Notes: generated by a model not told the origin, from the sequence alone. A stretch of DNA of 64,000 bases from Pseudomonas arsenicoxydans (GCF_900103875.1 NZ_LT629705.1:5899001-5963000), one strand, 5' to 3'. Counted from the stretch's first letter, positions 42,201 through 53,318 are shown. Program-made: numbers and translations.

Positions 42201-43968
42201 ACTGCATCAAGACCTGCACCAATGGATAAACGACGCGCCCACCATCCATCCTGAAACCAGGCTTGCGCTGACGGATCTGGAGCGTCAGGTCGAGCAACAC
42301 AATCGTCAATTGCTGGCCCAGGAAATCCAGCGCAGCTGGCGTCGCCAATCGGAACCGGACCTGGACGCGCCAGACATCGGTCCCCGCTACGCGTTGCGGT
42401 TCAATGAACCGATCCTGGGTGATCTGCCGACACTGACGGCCGACTTCAGCCACGTCTCACTGCTGGCCCTTGAAGGTCGTCGCGCGGAACAAGGTATTCA
42501 CGGGTTCCTGCAGCGTTTCACTCACCTGCGTCGCCTCGATTTGCGCCGTTTCACCCTGACCACCCTGCCCGATGCCATCCCCAAAATGGCCAACCTCGAC
42601 GCATTGGTGCTCAACGATTGCGCCATCAGCTTTGACGCCCTCGCGTGGTCAAAACTGTCCCCTCTGAAAAAACTGGTGATGCTGGACCTGCACCGAAATC
42701 CTTTCGATACGGTTCCCAACATCGACTCGTTTGCAGAACTCGTGCACCTGGACCTGAGCGAAACAGGTTTGATCGACATCCCCGGCAGCGCACTGCGCCA
42801 CCCGAAGCTCGATGCGCTCTTGTTAATGAACAACGCCATCACCGAACTGCCGCCCGGTTTTTTCGACAGTTCGCTGTACGATAAACGCGGCGTACATCTG
42901 TCATCAAACCCACTGACCGACCGGGCGCGACAACTCATCAAACTTCATTACCTGGAAACCACCTTCGATGCGGGCGTCAATGCCCCGGACGCCGACATCC
43001 AACGCGTCAGGGTGCTCTACCCGACCCGGGACATCGAACAGGCCAGCGAGTTTGTCTACGATTTGCCGGGCACGCTGGAAGATGGCCGCATAGAGCTGAC
43101 CCGTCTGGAAGCGGAGCTCGCTCGGCTAAGCAATGATCTGGCAGCCTGGACCGCTGATCTGCCGCCCCTGCACCCGCTGACCGGCGAACCGTTCAATGCG
43201 CTCCAGTTGTTTGCCGAACATGCCAACCGCGATGAATTCGTGACAGTACTGGAGCGGTGCTGGCGGCAAGAGTCCGAACTGGATGATTTCAATGATTCGC
43301 TTGAGCCGACGTATGAGCTTGTCTTCAATCAGCCCATCCATGGAGAACTGCCGTCACTCAGTGCCGACTTCAGTCATGTGTCCGCACTGGAACTGCGAAG
43401 CGCCGATGGCGTGACTCAGGTCGGACGTTTCCTGGAGTCCTTCTCCAACCTGAAAAGCTTGAGGTTGCGCGACTTCGACATCGCCGACATTCCCGAAGCG
43501 GTGTTCAAGATGGGTCACCTGCGCTCACTGTCACTGCCCGATTGTCGCGTCAGTCTGTCTGCCAACTCGGTTAACGCATTGGCCGGTATGGACCAGCTCG
43601 ATTATCTCGACTTGAGCCTGAACCCACTGGAACGCACACCTGACTTGAGCCAAATGACAGAGCTTTCGACCGTTCTACTCCCGAGAACCGGTATTACGAC
43701 AATACCCGAAGGCCTGCTTTCGCTAACCCTGCTTGATTGGGCAGATTTGAGCGATAACGCAATCGCCGACATCCCGAGCGACATCATGGAATTGCCCATG
43801 GAAGTAGCGGAAACCATAAATTTACGGGGCAATCCGCTCACCGAAGAAGCGCTGTTGCGACTGATCAGCTACTTCGAAAACACTGGTACGGATTTCGGCG
43901 TGGAAGATGTGATGAATCGAGGCGAGATGCAGATGTCGTCCACGGAAGGGTCCGAAATGGACGAATAA
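39253..43968 (+). CDS. Large LRR protein with dermonecrotic-toxin-like (DUF6543) N-terminal region
   Basis: This 1571-residue protein has no signal peptide. Residues 1-430 follow the DUF6543 'dermonecrotic toxin domain' proteins of Pseudomonas (FNNLPDWVLKAS...). Hydrophobic helices at about 435-520 (VASFVALPFVPFLGEVMLAYMAY) could insert in membranes. Two LRR modules follow (about 1045-1236 and 1353-1539), each introduced by the same segment (DLPTLTADFSHVS / ELPSLSADFSHVS). A C-terminal NEL ubiquitin-ligase cysteine motif is not evident. It lies between argR and aruC, convergent with argR, and is not part of arginine metabolism. Likely an effector or contact-dependent toxin; unproven. Confidence 0.82.
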   Translation: MNQQEPEPMAQPDAHFQHAFNNLPDWVLKASPATRGALKSASVAVPEWHTTATREQLLSLKATSAQHWTQRNKLESMLDKLQSARDFAEPLLSNALKSRFGLELDVKTTFLRLYIPQTTPWFAIKTGAARTWTVSLLDAALHNFEDSETASDAYESASTFITKPSSTGQFDTLPTIKPRLSIQGFTRLCRELDIGAQYEAHLKDNLGFTNPVAGAVLKSSVIATHKAALRSALQLAHVRGDLPADAYRSMLAIIEGQKNVMLGNWRLHANDLKVMSSVLTGIVIFAPRLDLKSQASRIIVYIPDDPEHPLKQYPDTLSFMTDLTRKLRSPDYQTFFSRFVDHGQRGDFFADLNRRLSGVTWHEHTRGDPRPSWRDTPIDKPNLQFSLSPINSCLWIHLYQQQLNKILNDARTLAVSTARADQNARWAAWDAFSRVAKSILEVASFVALPFVPFLGEVMLAYMAYQVLDETFEGIIDWAEGQKTAAFEQLMTLVETVVEVGAFAVGGAMAAGAFSRLLSRETVALLSPLKAIDTPSGKTRYWKPDLTPYEQTVDLPTAATPDDLGLYQHQGKTLLRLEGKLYNVKPDSETAQFQIEHPHRTDAYQPPLRHNRHGAWQTTLEQPLAWDRETVMRRLGHSVESLSNTEREQILQISGFHDNVLRETHVENQRPPSLLTDTIKRFKIDREIQAIVEQPLSDHPDLYQALNQRKSLFESRYRQLEKTDDPHVQLVLGSAQGLPTDIAQELVSNTTGTELKQLENGRVPQRLKDVAVKAMEAVRGARAFEGFYLEGMDTADTHRLALHSLESLPDWPDRLRIEVREYAHESTLRDSIGQADATLVRTLVHADDGSYQVHEVSNVPVDFYHAILQALPDSERTTLGFSLQDGLAFKQHIAEHAQNLPGLRSVFAKNPQRKPYYDPTTMRLPGGADGYGRVDPNSPSLDDRVREVYPDIAPQELQTLVTRLQQHPDGARVELTRLSRELAQLHQDLHQWINDAPTIHPETRLALTDLERQVEQHNRQLLAQEIQRSWRRQSEPDLDAPDIGPRYALRFNEPILGDLPTLTADFSHVSLLALEGRRAEQGIHGFLQRFTHLRRLDLRRFTLTTLPDAIPKMANLDALVLNDCAISFDALAWSKLSPLKKLVMLDLHRNPFDTVPNIDSFAELVHLDLSETGLIDIPGSALRHPKLDALLLMNNAITELPPGFFDSSLYDKRGVHLSSNPLTDRARQLIKLHYLETTFDAGVNAPDADIQRVRVLYPTRDIEQASEFVYDLPGTLEDGRIELTRLEAELARLSNDLAAWTADLPPLHPLTGEPFNALQLFAEHANRDEFVTVLERCWRQESELDDFNDSLEPTYELVFNQPIHGELPSLSADFSHVSALELRSADGVTQVGRFLESFSNLKSLRLRDFDIADIPEAVFKMGHLRSLSLPDCRVSLSANSVNALAGMDQLDYLDLSLNPLERTPDLSQMTELSTVLLPRTGITTIPEGLLSLTLLDWADLSDNAIADIPSDIMELPMEVAETINLRGNPLTEEALLRLISYFENTGTDFGVEDVMNRGEMQMSSTEGSEMDE

Positions 43969-43976
43969 ATACGCCG

Positions 43977-44957
43977 TCAGCCTCGCTCAGACGGCACTGA
44001 CGATAACTCGAACGGGCTGCTGCTGCGCCGCTGGTTGCGATCTTCCCGCGGCGTGGCGCCGAAGAAGTTGCGGTAGGCGCTGGAGAAATGGGGCCCCGAA
44101 GAGAAGCCACACGACAGGCCGATCTGGATGATCGACTTGCTGGTTTGCATCAACATTTGCCGGGCCTTGTTCAGGCGCAGTTCCAGGTAGTACTGGCTCG
44201 GCACGCGGTTGAGGTATTGCTTGAAAATCCGCTCAAGCTGCCGACGGGATACGCACACGTGCTGGGCGATTTCGTCGGTGGTCAGCGGTTCTTCGATGTT
44301 GGCTTCCATCAGCAACACGGCTTGCGTGAGCTTCGGATGGCTGGAACCGAGACGATTCTGCAGCGGAATACGCTGGCGCTCGCCGCCTTCGCGGATGCGC
44401 TCGACCACCAGTTCTTCGGAGACCGCACCGGCCAGCTCAGCGCCGTGATCACGGGCCAACACCGCCAGCAGCAAGTCGAGAACCGACAAGCCACCGCACG
44501 CGGTCAGGCGATCACGATCCCAGTCGAACAAATGACTGGTGGCGATGACTTTCGGGAAACGTTCGGTGAAATCGTCTTGCCAGCGCCAATGCACGGCGGC
44601 GCGGTAGCCATCGAGCAGACCCAGTTGAGCCAATGGGTAGACACCGGCCGACAAACCACCAATCACACAACCGGCTCGCACCAACTGCTTCAACGAACTG
44701 CTGAGCGCCGGCGCGAGTGTGGTCGGCGGCTCATCGGCGAGCAAAAACAGTTTCTGGAAATTTTCGAGCTTGCCGGCCCACGGCTCACCCGGCAATTGCC
44801 AGGCGCCTTCGGTCGGCGGTTCGGCCTGCAAAAACGACAGTTCGTAGACAACGTCCGGGTGCACACGCTGGGCAACACGCAAGGCCTCCTCAGCCAGCGC
44901 AAGCGTCAGTGCTTTAGTGCTGGGCCAAATCAGGAAACCAATTCGATGGGCAGTCAT
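43977..44957 (-). CDS. argR: AraC-family arginine regulator ArgR
   Basis: Start at MTAHRIGFLIWPSTKAL (44957), giving 326 residues. The N-terminal GATase1-like domain precedes an AraC HTH pair (TTDEIAQHVCVSRRQLERIFKQYL and IIQIGLSCGFSSGPHFSSAYRNFFG). The sequence agrees with P. aeruginosa ArgR over nearly its whole length as I remember it. It activates aot and aru operons and represses some biosynthetic genes in response to arginine. It is the last gene of aotJQMOP-argR, separated from aotP by a 46-bp perfect hairpin. Confidence 0.96.
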   Translation of the reverse strand: MTAHRIGFLIWPSTKALTLALAEEALRVAQRVHPDVVYELSFLQAEPPTEGAWQLPGEPWAGKLENFQKLFLLADEPPTTLAPALSSSLKQLVRAGCVIGGLSAGVYPLAQLGLLDGYRAAVHWRWQDDFTERFPKVIATSHLFDWDRDRLTACGGLSVLDLLLAVLARDHGAELAGAVSEELVVERIREGGERQRIPLQNRLGSSHPKLTQAVLLMEANIEEPLTTDEIAQHVCVSRRQLERIFKQYLNRVPSQYYLELRLNKARQMLMQTSKSIIQIGLSCGFSSGPHFSSAYRNFFGATPREDRNQRRSSSPFELSSVPSERG

Positions 44958-45070
44958 GGCGGGCAATCCGAAACGAAAACAGTGATGAAGGCATGGGCCA
45001 ATGCTAGCCCGTAAATGAACGCATATCTCGAAACCAATAAAGATCAAACGCAGGCGCTGCATCGCCCCCG

Positions 45071-45178
45071 CCCTGTAGGAGCTGTCGAGTGAAACGAGGC
45101 TGCGATCTTTTGATCTCGCTTTTAAAAGATCAAGATCAAAAGATCGCAGCCTCGTTTCACTCGACAGCTCCTACAGGG
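45071..45178. repeat. Long perfect inverted repeat between aotP and argR
   Basis: 46-bp arms at 45071-45116 and 45133-45178 are perfectly complementary, with a 16-base loop. The core (CTGTAGGAGCTGTCGAGTG) resembles a widespread Pseudomonas REP type. The transcript can form a very stable stem inside the aot-argR operon. Confidence 0.95.
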
Positions 45179-45240
45179 GATAGGGGCCAGCCTTTAGGTT
45201 GCGAAGCATGCACTATCCCGGTGCGCAACGGCAGTCTTGA

Positions 45241-46005
45241 TTACTTCAGGCTACCCGAGAGGAATTGTTGCAGGCGTTCGGACTGTGGATTGACCAGCAC
45301 CTCACGCGGGTTGCCGCTTTCCTCGACGACACCTTTGTGCAGGAACACCAGCTGGTTCGACACTTCACGGGCAAAGCCCATTTCGTGCGTGACCACCACC
45401 ATGGTCCGGCCTTCCTGCGCCAGGGCCTGCATCACCTTCAACACGTCGCCGACCAGTTCCGGGTCGAGGGCGGAAGTCGGTTCGTCGAACAGCATCACCT
45501 CAGGTTCCATCGCCAGCGCACGGGCAATCGCCACGCGCTGCTGCTCGCCGCCGGACATGTGGCCCGGATAGGCATCCTTGCGGTGGCCCACGCCGACTTT
45601 GTTCAAGTAGTGCTCGGCCTTTTCACGGGCTTCAGCCTTGGACATGCCAAGCACGTGAACCGGCGCTTCCATGATGTTTTCCAACGCGGTCATGTGCGAC
45701 CACAGGTTGAAATGCTGGAACACCATCGACAGGCGCGAACGCATGCGTTGCAGCTGTTTCGGGTCGGCGGCCTTCAGGGCGCCGTCCTTGTTGGCGACCA
45801 GCTTCAGCTCTTCGTTGTTGAGCAGAATCTTGCCCGCGTGCGGCTGCTCCAGCAGGTTGATGCAGCGCAGGAAAGTACTTTTGCCGGAGCCACTGGAGCC
45901 GATGATGCTGATCACATCGCCAGCCGCCGCTTTCAGGGACACGCCCTTGAGCACTTCGTGACTGCCATAGCGTTTATGCAGGTCTTGGACTTCAAGTTTG
46001 TACAT
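45241..46005 (-). CDS. aotP: Arginine/ornithine ABC transporter ATP-binding protein AotP
   Basis: Start at [14 protein letters not shown] (46005), giving 254 residues. ABC motifs: Walker [11 protein letters not shown]-loop FQHFNLW, signature [15 protein letters not shown], Walker [13 protein letters not shown] and H-loop VTHEMGFA. It is the HisP-type ATPase that energises AotQ/AotM with binding protein AotJ. Confidence 0.96.
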   Translation of the reverse strand: MYKLEVQDLHKRYGSHEVLKGVSLKAAAGDVISIIGSSGSGKSTFLRCINLLEQPHAGKILLNNEELKLVANKDGALKAADPKQLQRMRSRLSMVFQHFNLWSHMTALENIMEAPVHVLGMSKAEAREKAEHYLNKVGVGHRKDAYPGHMSGGEQQRVAIARALAMEPEVMLFDEPTSALDPELVGDVLKVMQALAQEGRTMVVVTHEMGFAREVSNQLVFLHKGVVEESGNPREVLVNPQSERLQQFLSGSLK

Positions 46006-46032
46006 GCGGTCGGTTCTCACAAAAACAGTCAG

Positions 46033-47145
46033 TCAGTCGTTGAGCAAGCGCCCGTGACGCAGCGCTTCGCGCCCCGCCACCTTGGCCAGCCAGAAACCGG
46101 GTTGGGCATAACGCAGCCGTTCAATGGCAAACAGCACCCCGGACGTACCAGCACACACCGTGCTGACCCGATCCGCTAACGGATCGATCACTTCAAAAAT
46201 CTCGTCGCCGGCTTCAATCCATTCACCGGGTTTACGCAGAAAACTCACCACACCCGGGTGCGGTGCAAACAGCAATTCGGTGCCTTCGAACGGCAGGCCT
46301 TCGCACGCTTCCTGCGCAGGTTTTGGCCATTCACCGCTGATCAGCCCTTGCTCGGCGAGGAACGCCAGAATGCCTTCGGCATAAGCACAGGCTTCAGCGC
46401 GGCCGGTGTCGGCCTGACCACCCAATTCGATGGTAGTCGCCAGGCAAGCCAGCGGGATTTGCGCATCGGGAAACTGACGCGACAGGCGCAACCACGGCAG
46501 CGAGCAGGCCTCGTCAAAGGAACTGCCACCGGAATCTTCCGCCAGCAACCCCACTTTCACGTCCAGGTGCGCGGCAAGGGAACGCCATTGCGGCCAATGC
46601 TGCGGCAAGGCATACATGTGCAGCGCCGCTTCGGCATCGCAATGCAGATCCAGCACCACATCGGCGGTGCACGCGTGGCTGAGCAAGATGCGCTGCATGC
46701 CTTGCAACTGGCTCGCGGCCGGCGGCAAGGCGTCGAGCGCATCGCTCATGGCCTGGCGAATCATGCGGATGTTGGCGTGCGGATCATCCCCCAGATGCCC
46801 GTCCAGCGCAGCGGCCACTGGCGCGCTCAGCTCGACGAAATCGCGGTTGAAGTTCTTGCCGCTGCCCGCCTCGAAACGTCCTTGATGGTTGCCTTGCAAC
46901 AGCTGACCGAGGCCCAGTGGGTTGGCCACTGGCACCAGTTCGATCACACCGTTGAGCAAGCCTTGGGCTTCGAGTTCGGCCAGGCGCTTTTTCAGCTCCC
47001 AGGCCGTGCGCATCCCCGGCAGCTCATCGGCGTGCAGGCTGGCCTGAATGTAGGCCTTGCGCTCGCCGGTACCGAAGCGGAACACCGAAATCTGGCGTTC
47101 GCTGCCCAAGTGGCTCCACGGCAATGAATGATCGATGCGTTCCAT
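46033..47145 (-). CDS. aotO: AotO: succinylglutamate desuccinylase/aspartoacylase-like protein
   Basis: This 370-residue zinc-peptidase-fold protein lies between aotM and aotP, where aotO is found in P. aeruginosa. Visible family residues include the ligand block SLHADELPGM and VVLDLHCDAEAAL; these agree with the AstE/ASPA branch. A hydrolase acting on an acyl amino acid linked to arginine use is likely. The exact substrate is unknown. Confidence 0.88.
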   Translation of the reverse strand: MERIDHSLPWSHLGSERQISVFRFGTGERKAYIQASLHADELPGMRTAWELKKRLAELEAQGLLNGVIELVPVANPLGLGQLLQGNHQGRFEAGSGKNFNRDFVELSAPVAAALDGHLGDDPHANIRMIRQAMSDALDALPPAASQLQGMQRILLSHACTADVVLDLHCDAEAALHMYALPQHWPQWRSLAAHLDVKVGLLAEDSGGSSFDEACSLPWLRLSRQFPDAQIPLACLATTIELGGQADTGRAEACAYAEGILAFLAEQGLISGEWPKPAQEACEGLPFEGTELLFAPHPGVVSFLRKPGEWIEAGDEIFEVIDPLADRVSTVCAGTSGVLFAIERLRYAQPGFWLAKVAGREALRHGRLLND

Positions 47146-47146
47146 A

Positions 47147-47845
47147 TCAGTGCTTCCGCGGGGCCATGTAGCCCAGCCAGCGGCCCTCGGCCAGTTTGAA
47201 CAGCTTGACCAGAATGAAGGTCAGGCACAGATAGAACACACCGGCCGTGATGTAGGCTTCGAACGGCAAGTAGAACTGGGCGTTGACTGTGCGCGCGGCA
47301 CCGGTGATGTCGATCAGGGTCACGATGGACGCCAAACTGGTGGTCTGCAGCATCATGATCACTTCGTTGCTGTACTGCGGCAGCGCCCGGCGCAGGGCCG
47401 ATGGCAGCAGGATGCGCTTGTACAATTTGTAGCGCGACATGCCCATCGCCTTGGCCGCTTCGATCTCACCGTTCGGCGTGGCGCGCAGGCTGCCGGCGAT
47501 GATTTCAGCGGTGTAGGCACTGGTGTTGATCGCGAACGCCAGGCACGCACAGAACGTTGCGCTGGACAGCCACGGCCACAGGAAGCTTTCACGCACCGCT
47601 TCGAACTGCGCCAGACCGTAGTAGATCAAGAACAGCTGCACCAGCATCGGGGTGCCGCGGATCACGTAGGTGTAGAGCCAGGCCGTCATGTTGACGATCG
47701 GCTGCTTGGACACGCGCATCAAGCCGAGCGGCAAGGCGCACAGCAGGCCGAAAAACAGCGACAGCGCGAGCAATTTAAGGGTGGTCACCAGGCCGCCGAA
47801 GTACAGCGGCAAGGCCTCCCAAATGACGTTGTAGTCGAAGATCAT
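47147..47845 (-). CDS. aotM: Arginine/ornithine ABC transporter permease AotM
   Basis: This 232-residue HisM-type permease has about five membrane helices and the inner-face EAA loop EIEAAKAMGMSRYKLYKRILLPSALRRALP. It dimerises with AotQ. It overlaps aotQ by 4 bp (ATGA). Confidence 0.95.
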   Translation of the reverse strand: MIFDYNVIWEALPLYFGGLVTTLKLLALSLFFGLLCALPLGLMRVSKQPIVNMTAWLYTYVIRGTPMLVQLFLIYYGLAQFEAVRESFLWPWLSSATFCACLAFAINTSAYTAEIIAGSLRATPNGEIEAAKAMGMSRYKLYKRILLPSALRRALPQYSNEVIMMLQTTSLASIVTLIDITGAARTVNAQFYLPFEAYITAGVFYLCLTFILVKLFKLAEGRWLGYMAPRKH

Positions 47846-48531
47846 AGATCAGCCGCCCTTACGCCTACCGAGTAGCGCTTCTCAAGGTGACGCAATGCCA
47901 GCAACGAGACGCTGGTGATCACCAGGTACATCGCCGCCACTGCGAGGAAGAAGGTGAAAGGCTCGCGGGTGGCATCTGCCGCCTGCTTGGCCTTGAACAT
48001 CATGTCTTGCAGACCGACCACCGAAATCAGCGCAGTCGCCTTGGTCAAAACCAGCCAGTTGTTGGTGAAGCCCGGAATCGCCAGACGAATCATCTGCGGC
48101 ACCAAGACCCGGAAGAACACCTGAAAACTGCTCATGCCGTACGCCATGCCGGCTTCTGCCTGACCTTTGGGGATCGCCATGAAGGCGCCACGGAAGGTTT
48201 CCGACAGGTACGCACCGAAGATGAAGCCCAGGGTGCCGATACCGGCGGCCAACGGGTTCAGGTCGATGTAATCGTTAAAGCCAAGCATCGGCGCGACGCG
48301 GTTAAGCAAATCCTGGCCGCCGTAGAAAATCAGCAGGATCAGCACCAGGTCGGGAATACCGCGGATCACCGTGGAGTACAGATCGCCCAGCCATGCCAGC
48401 CAGCGAACCGGTGACAGACGCAATGCAACGCCGATCAGGCCCAGAACGATGGCCAGGGCCATGGACGACAAGGCGAGCTGAAGCGTCAACCATGCGCCAT
48501 CGAGGATGACAGCCCCGTAGCCTTTCAACAT
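47842..48531 (-). CDS. aotQ: Arginine/ornithine ABC transporter permease AotQ
   Basis: This 229-residue HisQ-type permease has the EAA loop GQAEAGMAYGMSSFQVFFRVLVPQMIRLAIPG and five hydrophobic segments. It is the partner of AotM, with which it is translationally coupled. Confidence 0.95.
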   Translation of the reverse strand: MLKGYGAVILDGAWLTLQLALSSMALAIVLGLIGVALRLSPVRWLAWLGDLYSTVIRGIPDLVLILLIFYGGQDLLNRVAPMLGFNDYIDLNPLAAGIGTLGFIFGAYLSETFRGAFMAIPKGQAEAGMAYGMSSFQVFFRVLVPQMIRLAIPGFTNNWLVLTKATALISVVGLQDMMFKAKQAADATREPFTFFLAVAAMYLVITSVSLLALRHLEKRYSVGVRAADL

Positions 48532-48622
48532 GATTCAGGTCCTCGAATGTTGGGATGAAAAAATGGCGCAAACCTCAGAGATCCTGTTGCTTGCGCCATT
48601 TCGGACTTGTCGCTTGGACGTG

Positions 48623-49396
48623 TTACTTGCCGTAGATATCGAAGGCGAAGTATTTGTCCTGGATTTGCTTGTACTTGCCGTTCTCGCGAATGGCAGCGAT
48701 CGCGGTGTTGATCTTGTCTTTCAACGCGTCGCCCTTGCGAACCGCGATACCCACGCCGTCGCCGAAGTATTTGACGTCGGTGAAGGCCGGGCCAACGAAA
48801 GCGAAACCTTTGCCGGCGTCGGTTTTCAGGAAACCGTCATCCAGCAGCGTAGCGTCAGCCACGGTGCCGTCGAGACGGCCAGCGGCCACGTCGAGGTAGA
48901 TTTCGTTCTGCGAACCGTAAGGCTTGATCTCGGCACCCAGCGGGGCCAGGACTTCGCGGGCGAAACGCTCGTGGATCGAACCACGTTGCACGCCGATGTT
49001 CTTGCCCTTGAGCTCAGCCAGGCTGTCGCTGACCGGAGTACCGGCCTTCATGACCAGGCGAGCCGGGGTGTTGTAGTACTTGTTGGTGAAGTCCACGGAT
49101 TTCTTGCGGTCTTCAGTGATCGACATCGACGACAGAATCGCGTCGATCTTGCGCACTTTGAGTGCCGGGATCAGACCGTCGAACTCTTGCTCGACCCACA
49201 CGCACTTGACCTGCATCTGTTCGCACAGGGCGTTGCCGATGTCGTAGTCGAAACCAACGATGCTGCCGTCCGGCGCTTTGGACGCGAACGGAGGGTAAGC
49301 CGCTTCGATACCAATTTTCAGAGGCTTTTCATCGGCGAAGGTTGGCAGAGACAGCACGGACAGTGCCAGGGCGCCAAGCAGCACGAGTTTCTTCAT
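48623..49396 (-). CDS. aotJ: Arginine/ornithine periplasmic binding protein AotJ
   Basis: Start at [21 protein letters not shown] (49396), a normal Sec signal peptide, giving 257 residues. The family start [27 protein letters not shown], the [23 protein letters not shown] segment and the ligand-binding Arg/Asp residues match cationic amino-acid receptors. It is the first gene of the operon, with candidate ArgR half-sites upstream. Confidence 0.96.
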   Translation of the reverse strand: MKKLVLLGALALSVLSLPTFADEKPLKIGIEAAYPPFASKAPDGSIVGFDYDIGNALCEQMQVKCVWVEQEFDGLIPALKVRKIDAILSSMSITEDRKKSVDFTNKYYNTPARLVMKAGTPVSDSLAELKGKNIGVQRGSIHERFAREVLAPLGAEIKPYGSQNEIYLDVAAGRLDGTVADATLLDDGFLKTDAGKGFAFVGPAFTDVKYFGDGVGIAVRKGDALKDKINTAIAAIRENGKYKQIQDKYFAFDIYGK

Positions 49397-49895
49397 CTTG
49401 GGACTCCATCGGTAAAGGGCTAAAACGGCAGAGTGAGCGACAGCCCAATATGCGAATGAGTGGAACCGTAAAAGCGATGCTGCGTTGTAGGAATCGCGCG
49501 TTATTTTCAACGCGGGCGACAACGAGCGAGTGATCGGCATTCTAACGACAGGCCCGAAGCCGATATTTCTTCAATGCGACAACTAATTACAGAAGCACCG
49601 AGAAAGCCGCTTGGGCGCGTTGACAGCCTTGCAAATTCATGCAAGAGCAAAAGACAGTGAACCGATCTATGCTGCAAATTGCGGGCCTATTATTGGCAAA
49701 CCCTTCTAATCCGGCAAGCGCAGCGTGGGTTCTTATTTTATGCGAGGGCTGGAGACGCCCGGGGACGGGGCTTTGCGTTTCCCATTGCCCCGTATGAGAG
49801 CGGGCGGTTACACATTTAGTTACTTGAAGGGTGGCGGGTAACAGTGGGAATGGGCTGACAGGTGAGTCGATAAATATTGGTTGAAAATCAACGCT
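49397..49895. other. Intergenic region upstream of aotJ
   Basis: Besides the two candidate ArgR half-sites (49506-49581), no gene was recognised. A frame running through on the minus strand (49587-50075) is not supported. Confidence 0.5.
49506..49581 (-). promoter_or_regulatory. Candidate ArgR half-sites upstream of aotJ
   Basis: Minus-strand TGTCGC-N8-AA occurs at 49521-49506 and 49581-49566; a weaker TGTCGT lies between at 49550. They are 110-185 bp before the aotJ start, as expected for an autoregulated ArgR operon. Confidence 0.5.
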
Positions 49896-50006
49896 GATCG
49901 TTCCCACGCTCCGCGTGGGAATGCATCCAGTGACGCTCTGCGTCACACGCAGGAAGGGACGCAGAGCGTCCCGGGCGGCATTCCCACGCGGAGCGTGGGA
50001 ACGATC
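49896..50006. repeat. Long inverted repeat (REP-like)
   Basis: 29-bp perfect arms at 49896-49924 and 49978-50006 (core TTCCCACGCGGAGCGTGGGAA). The inner part has a second hairpin (GACGCTCTGCGTC). It lies after acsA and beside the acsA terminator. Confidence 0.9.
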
Positions 50007-50032
50007 GGTATCGGTACGATCGGTACAAAAAA

Positions 50033-50065
50033 AGCCCCGCCCGGCGCAATGCCGGGCGGGGCTTT
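50033..50065 (-). terminator. acsA terminator
   Basis: A 12-bp GC stem AGCCCCGCCCGG/CCGGGCGGGGCT with an A7 run on the left reads as a T-run on the minus strand just after the acsA stop. Confidence 0.9.
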
Positions 50066-50084
50066 GTCGACTCAAGAACTGCGA

Positions 50085-52040
<1,956 letters not shown>

Positions 52041-52513
52041 CTTTCTTACCTCGGTGGAATAGTTGTTTTTGTATGGTCCTGTTGTAGCCGGGCCGGGCCT
52101 ATAGAACCATTCGACGATGGTAGTAACAAGCCCCTACAAAATATCGTGATAAGCCCGGGACACGCCTGGAACGCTCGTCCCAAACACTCTGCAACCCCAT
52201 TGGGAACGCGGCTTGAGCGCGAAAAACGATGACGCGGTCCGCTTGAAAAACCACGTCGGTATTTCGCCAACAAACCGACTTCTACAACGTTAATCGGTGA
52301 TTGTTACGAAATCTGTCAAAGGTGTTTATCAAAAGCCCACCTATATGAATGCAGACCCCACGCCTAAAATCAGCCTCGCCAACAAGGCAAACCCTGATTA
52401 ACCAAGTTGCAGCCCCCACGAAGGCAGTTAATCAACCAACAAGTGATCAAGTTCCACACGCAACCCCAAAAAGGTTGCGTGACCCCACTCGACCTCTAAA
52501 AGGTAAAAAAGAA
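52041..52513. other. Intergenic region between acsA and the DUF2790-type gene
   Basis: Divergent promoters are expected here. I see no recognisable regulator site or gene. Confidence 0.4.
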
Positions 52514-52777
52514 ATGAAAGCTTTATTAGTTCTGGCCCTCAGCAGTCTGTGCGTAACCGCCATGGCAGACGAGGCTCCGACTGATGTTGCGCAGCAAAAA
52601 CCGGCCATCGAGGAATACACTTACTCCACTCACCTGGACATCGCCAAAGTTATCTCCATGAGTGAAGTACCGGATGTGTGTGGCGTCGTTCCAATGAAAA
52701 TGGAATACGACGACTCCAACGGTCAACGCCATATTCTTCGCTACAGCATCATGGGTAACGGCTGCTCTAACGGCTAA
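52514..52777 (+). CDS. Small secreted DUF2790-type protein
   Basis: The ATG at 52514 gives 87 residues. The signal peptide MKALLVLALSSLCVTAMA is followed by a short mature part. The DUF2790 pattern is visible: HLDIAKVISMSEVPDVCGVVP, then MEYDDSNGQRHILRYSIMG, with two cysteines that could pair. Predicted periplasmic. Function unknown; such proteins are common in Pseudomonas. Confidence 0.8.
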   Translation: MKALLVLALSSLCVTAMADEAPTDVAQQKPAIEEYTYSTHLDIAKVISMSEVPDVCGVVPMKMEYDDSNGQRHILRYSIMGNGCSNG

Positions 52778-52965
52778 TCACCCGGCACTTTCCTAAACGG
52801 TTCGACCCATCCGCCCGCTGTTTCAGGCAGATGAAGCGCCGAACCGTATAGATCGATTTATACGATTGTTTTAAGCGTTTATTTGCGCTTTTTAATCAAA
52901 TTTGTCGGCGTAGTATGAATTCCACACCCAAGGCATAAAACGCCCACGAACCTGGAGCCACTACC

Positions 52966-53280
52966 ATGAAAACCAAACTGATCCTCGCCCTGACCCTGTC
53001 TGTCCTGGCTGCCAACACCTTTGCTGCTGACGGTTACGACCGCACCGGCTCGGCGGCTTTCACCACTGAAGCGGCTGTCGCTGCTGACGGCTACGACCAT
53101 ACCGGTTCGGCCTCCTTCGCCGCTGATGGCGCCGATCACATCGGTGCAGGCAAACTTGCCGCTGACGGTTCTGATCACACTGGCGCCGCCAAAGTCGCTG
53201 CCGATGGTTTTGATCACACTGGCGCTGCCAAGGTTGCTGCCGATGGCGCTGACCGTGTTGGTGCCGCTCGATTCAGCTGA
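52966..53280 (+). CDS. Secreted protein made of 13-residue tandem repeats
   Basis: The ATG at 52966 gives 104 residues. Signal peptide MKTKLILALTLSVLAANTFA. The whole mature part is about six repeats of the form AADGxDHTGAAKV (variants DR, HI, RV). Small Pseudomonas proteins with similar repeats are often annotated as 'phage infection protein'. The acidic Asp-Gly spacing could suit metal binding, but this is speculation. Function unknown. Confidence 0.8.
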   Translation: MKTKLILALTLSVLAANTFAADGYDRTGSAAFTTEAAVAADGYDHTGSASFAADGADHIGAGKLAADGSDHTGAAKVAADGFDHTGAAKVAADGADRVGAARFS

Positions 53281-53296
53281 TCATCGAGCTGACTTA

Positions 53297-53318
53297 CAGC
53301 CCGACTTCGGTCGGGCTT
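53297..53318 (+). terminator. Terminator of the repeat-protein gene
   Basis: Stem AGCCCGAC/GTCGGGCT with a TTCG loop, 16 bp after the stop. The T-run is short. Confidence 0.7.
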
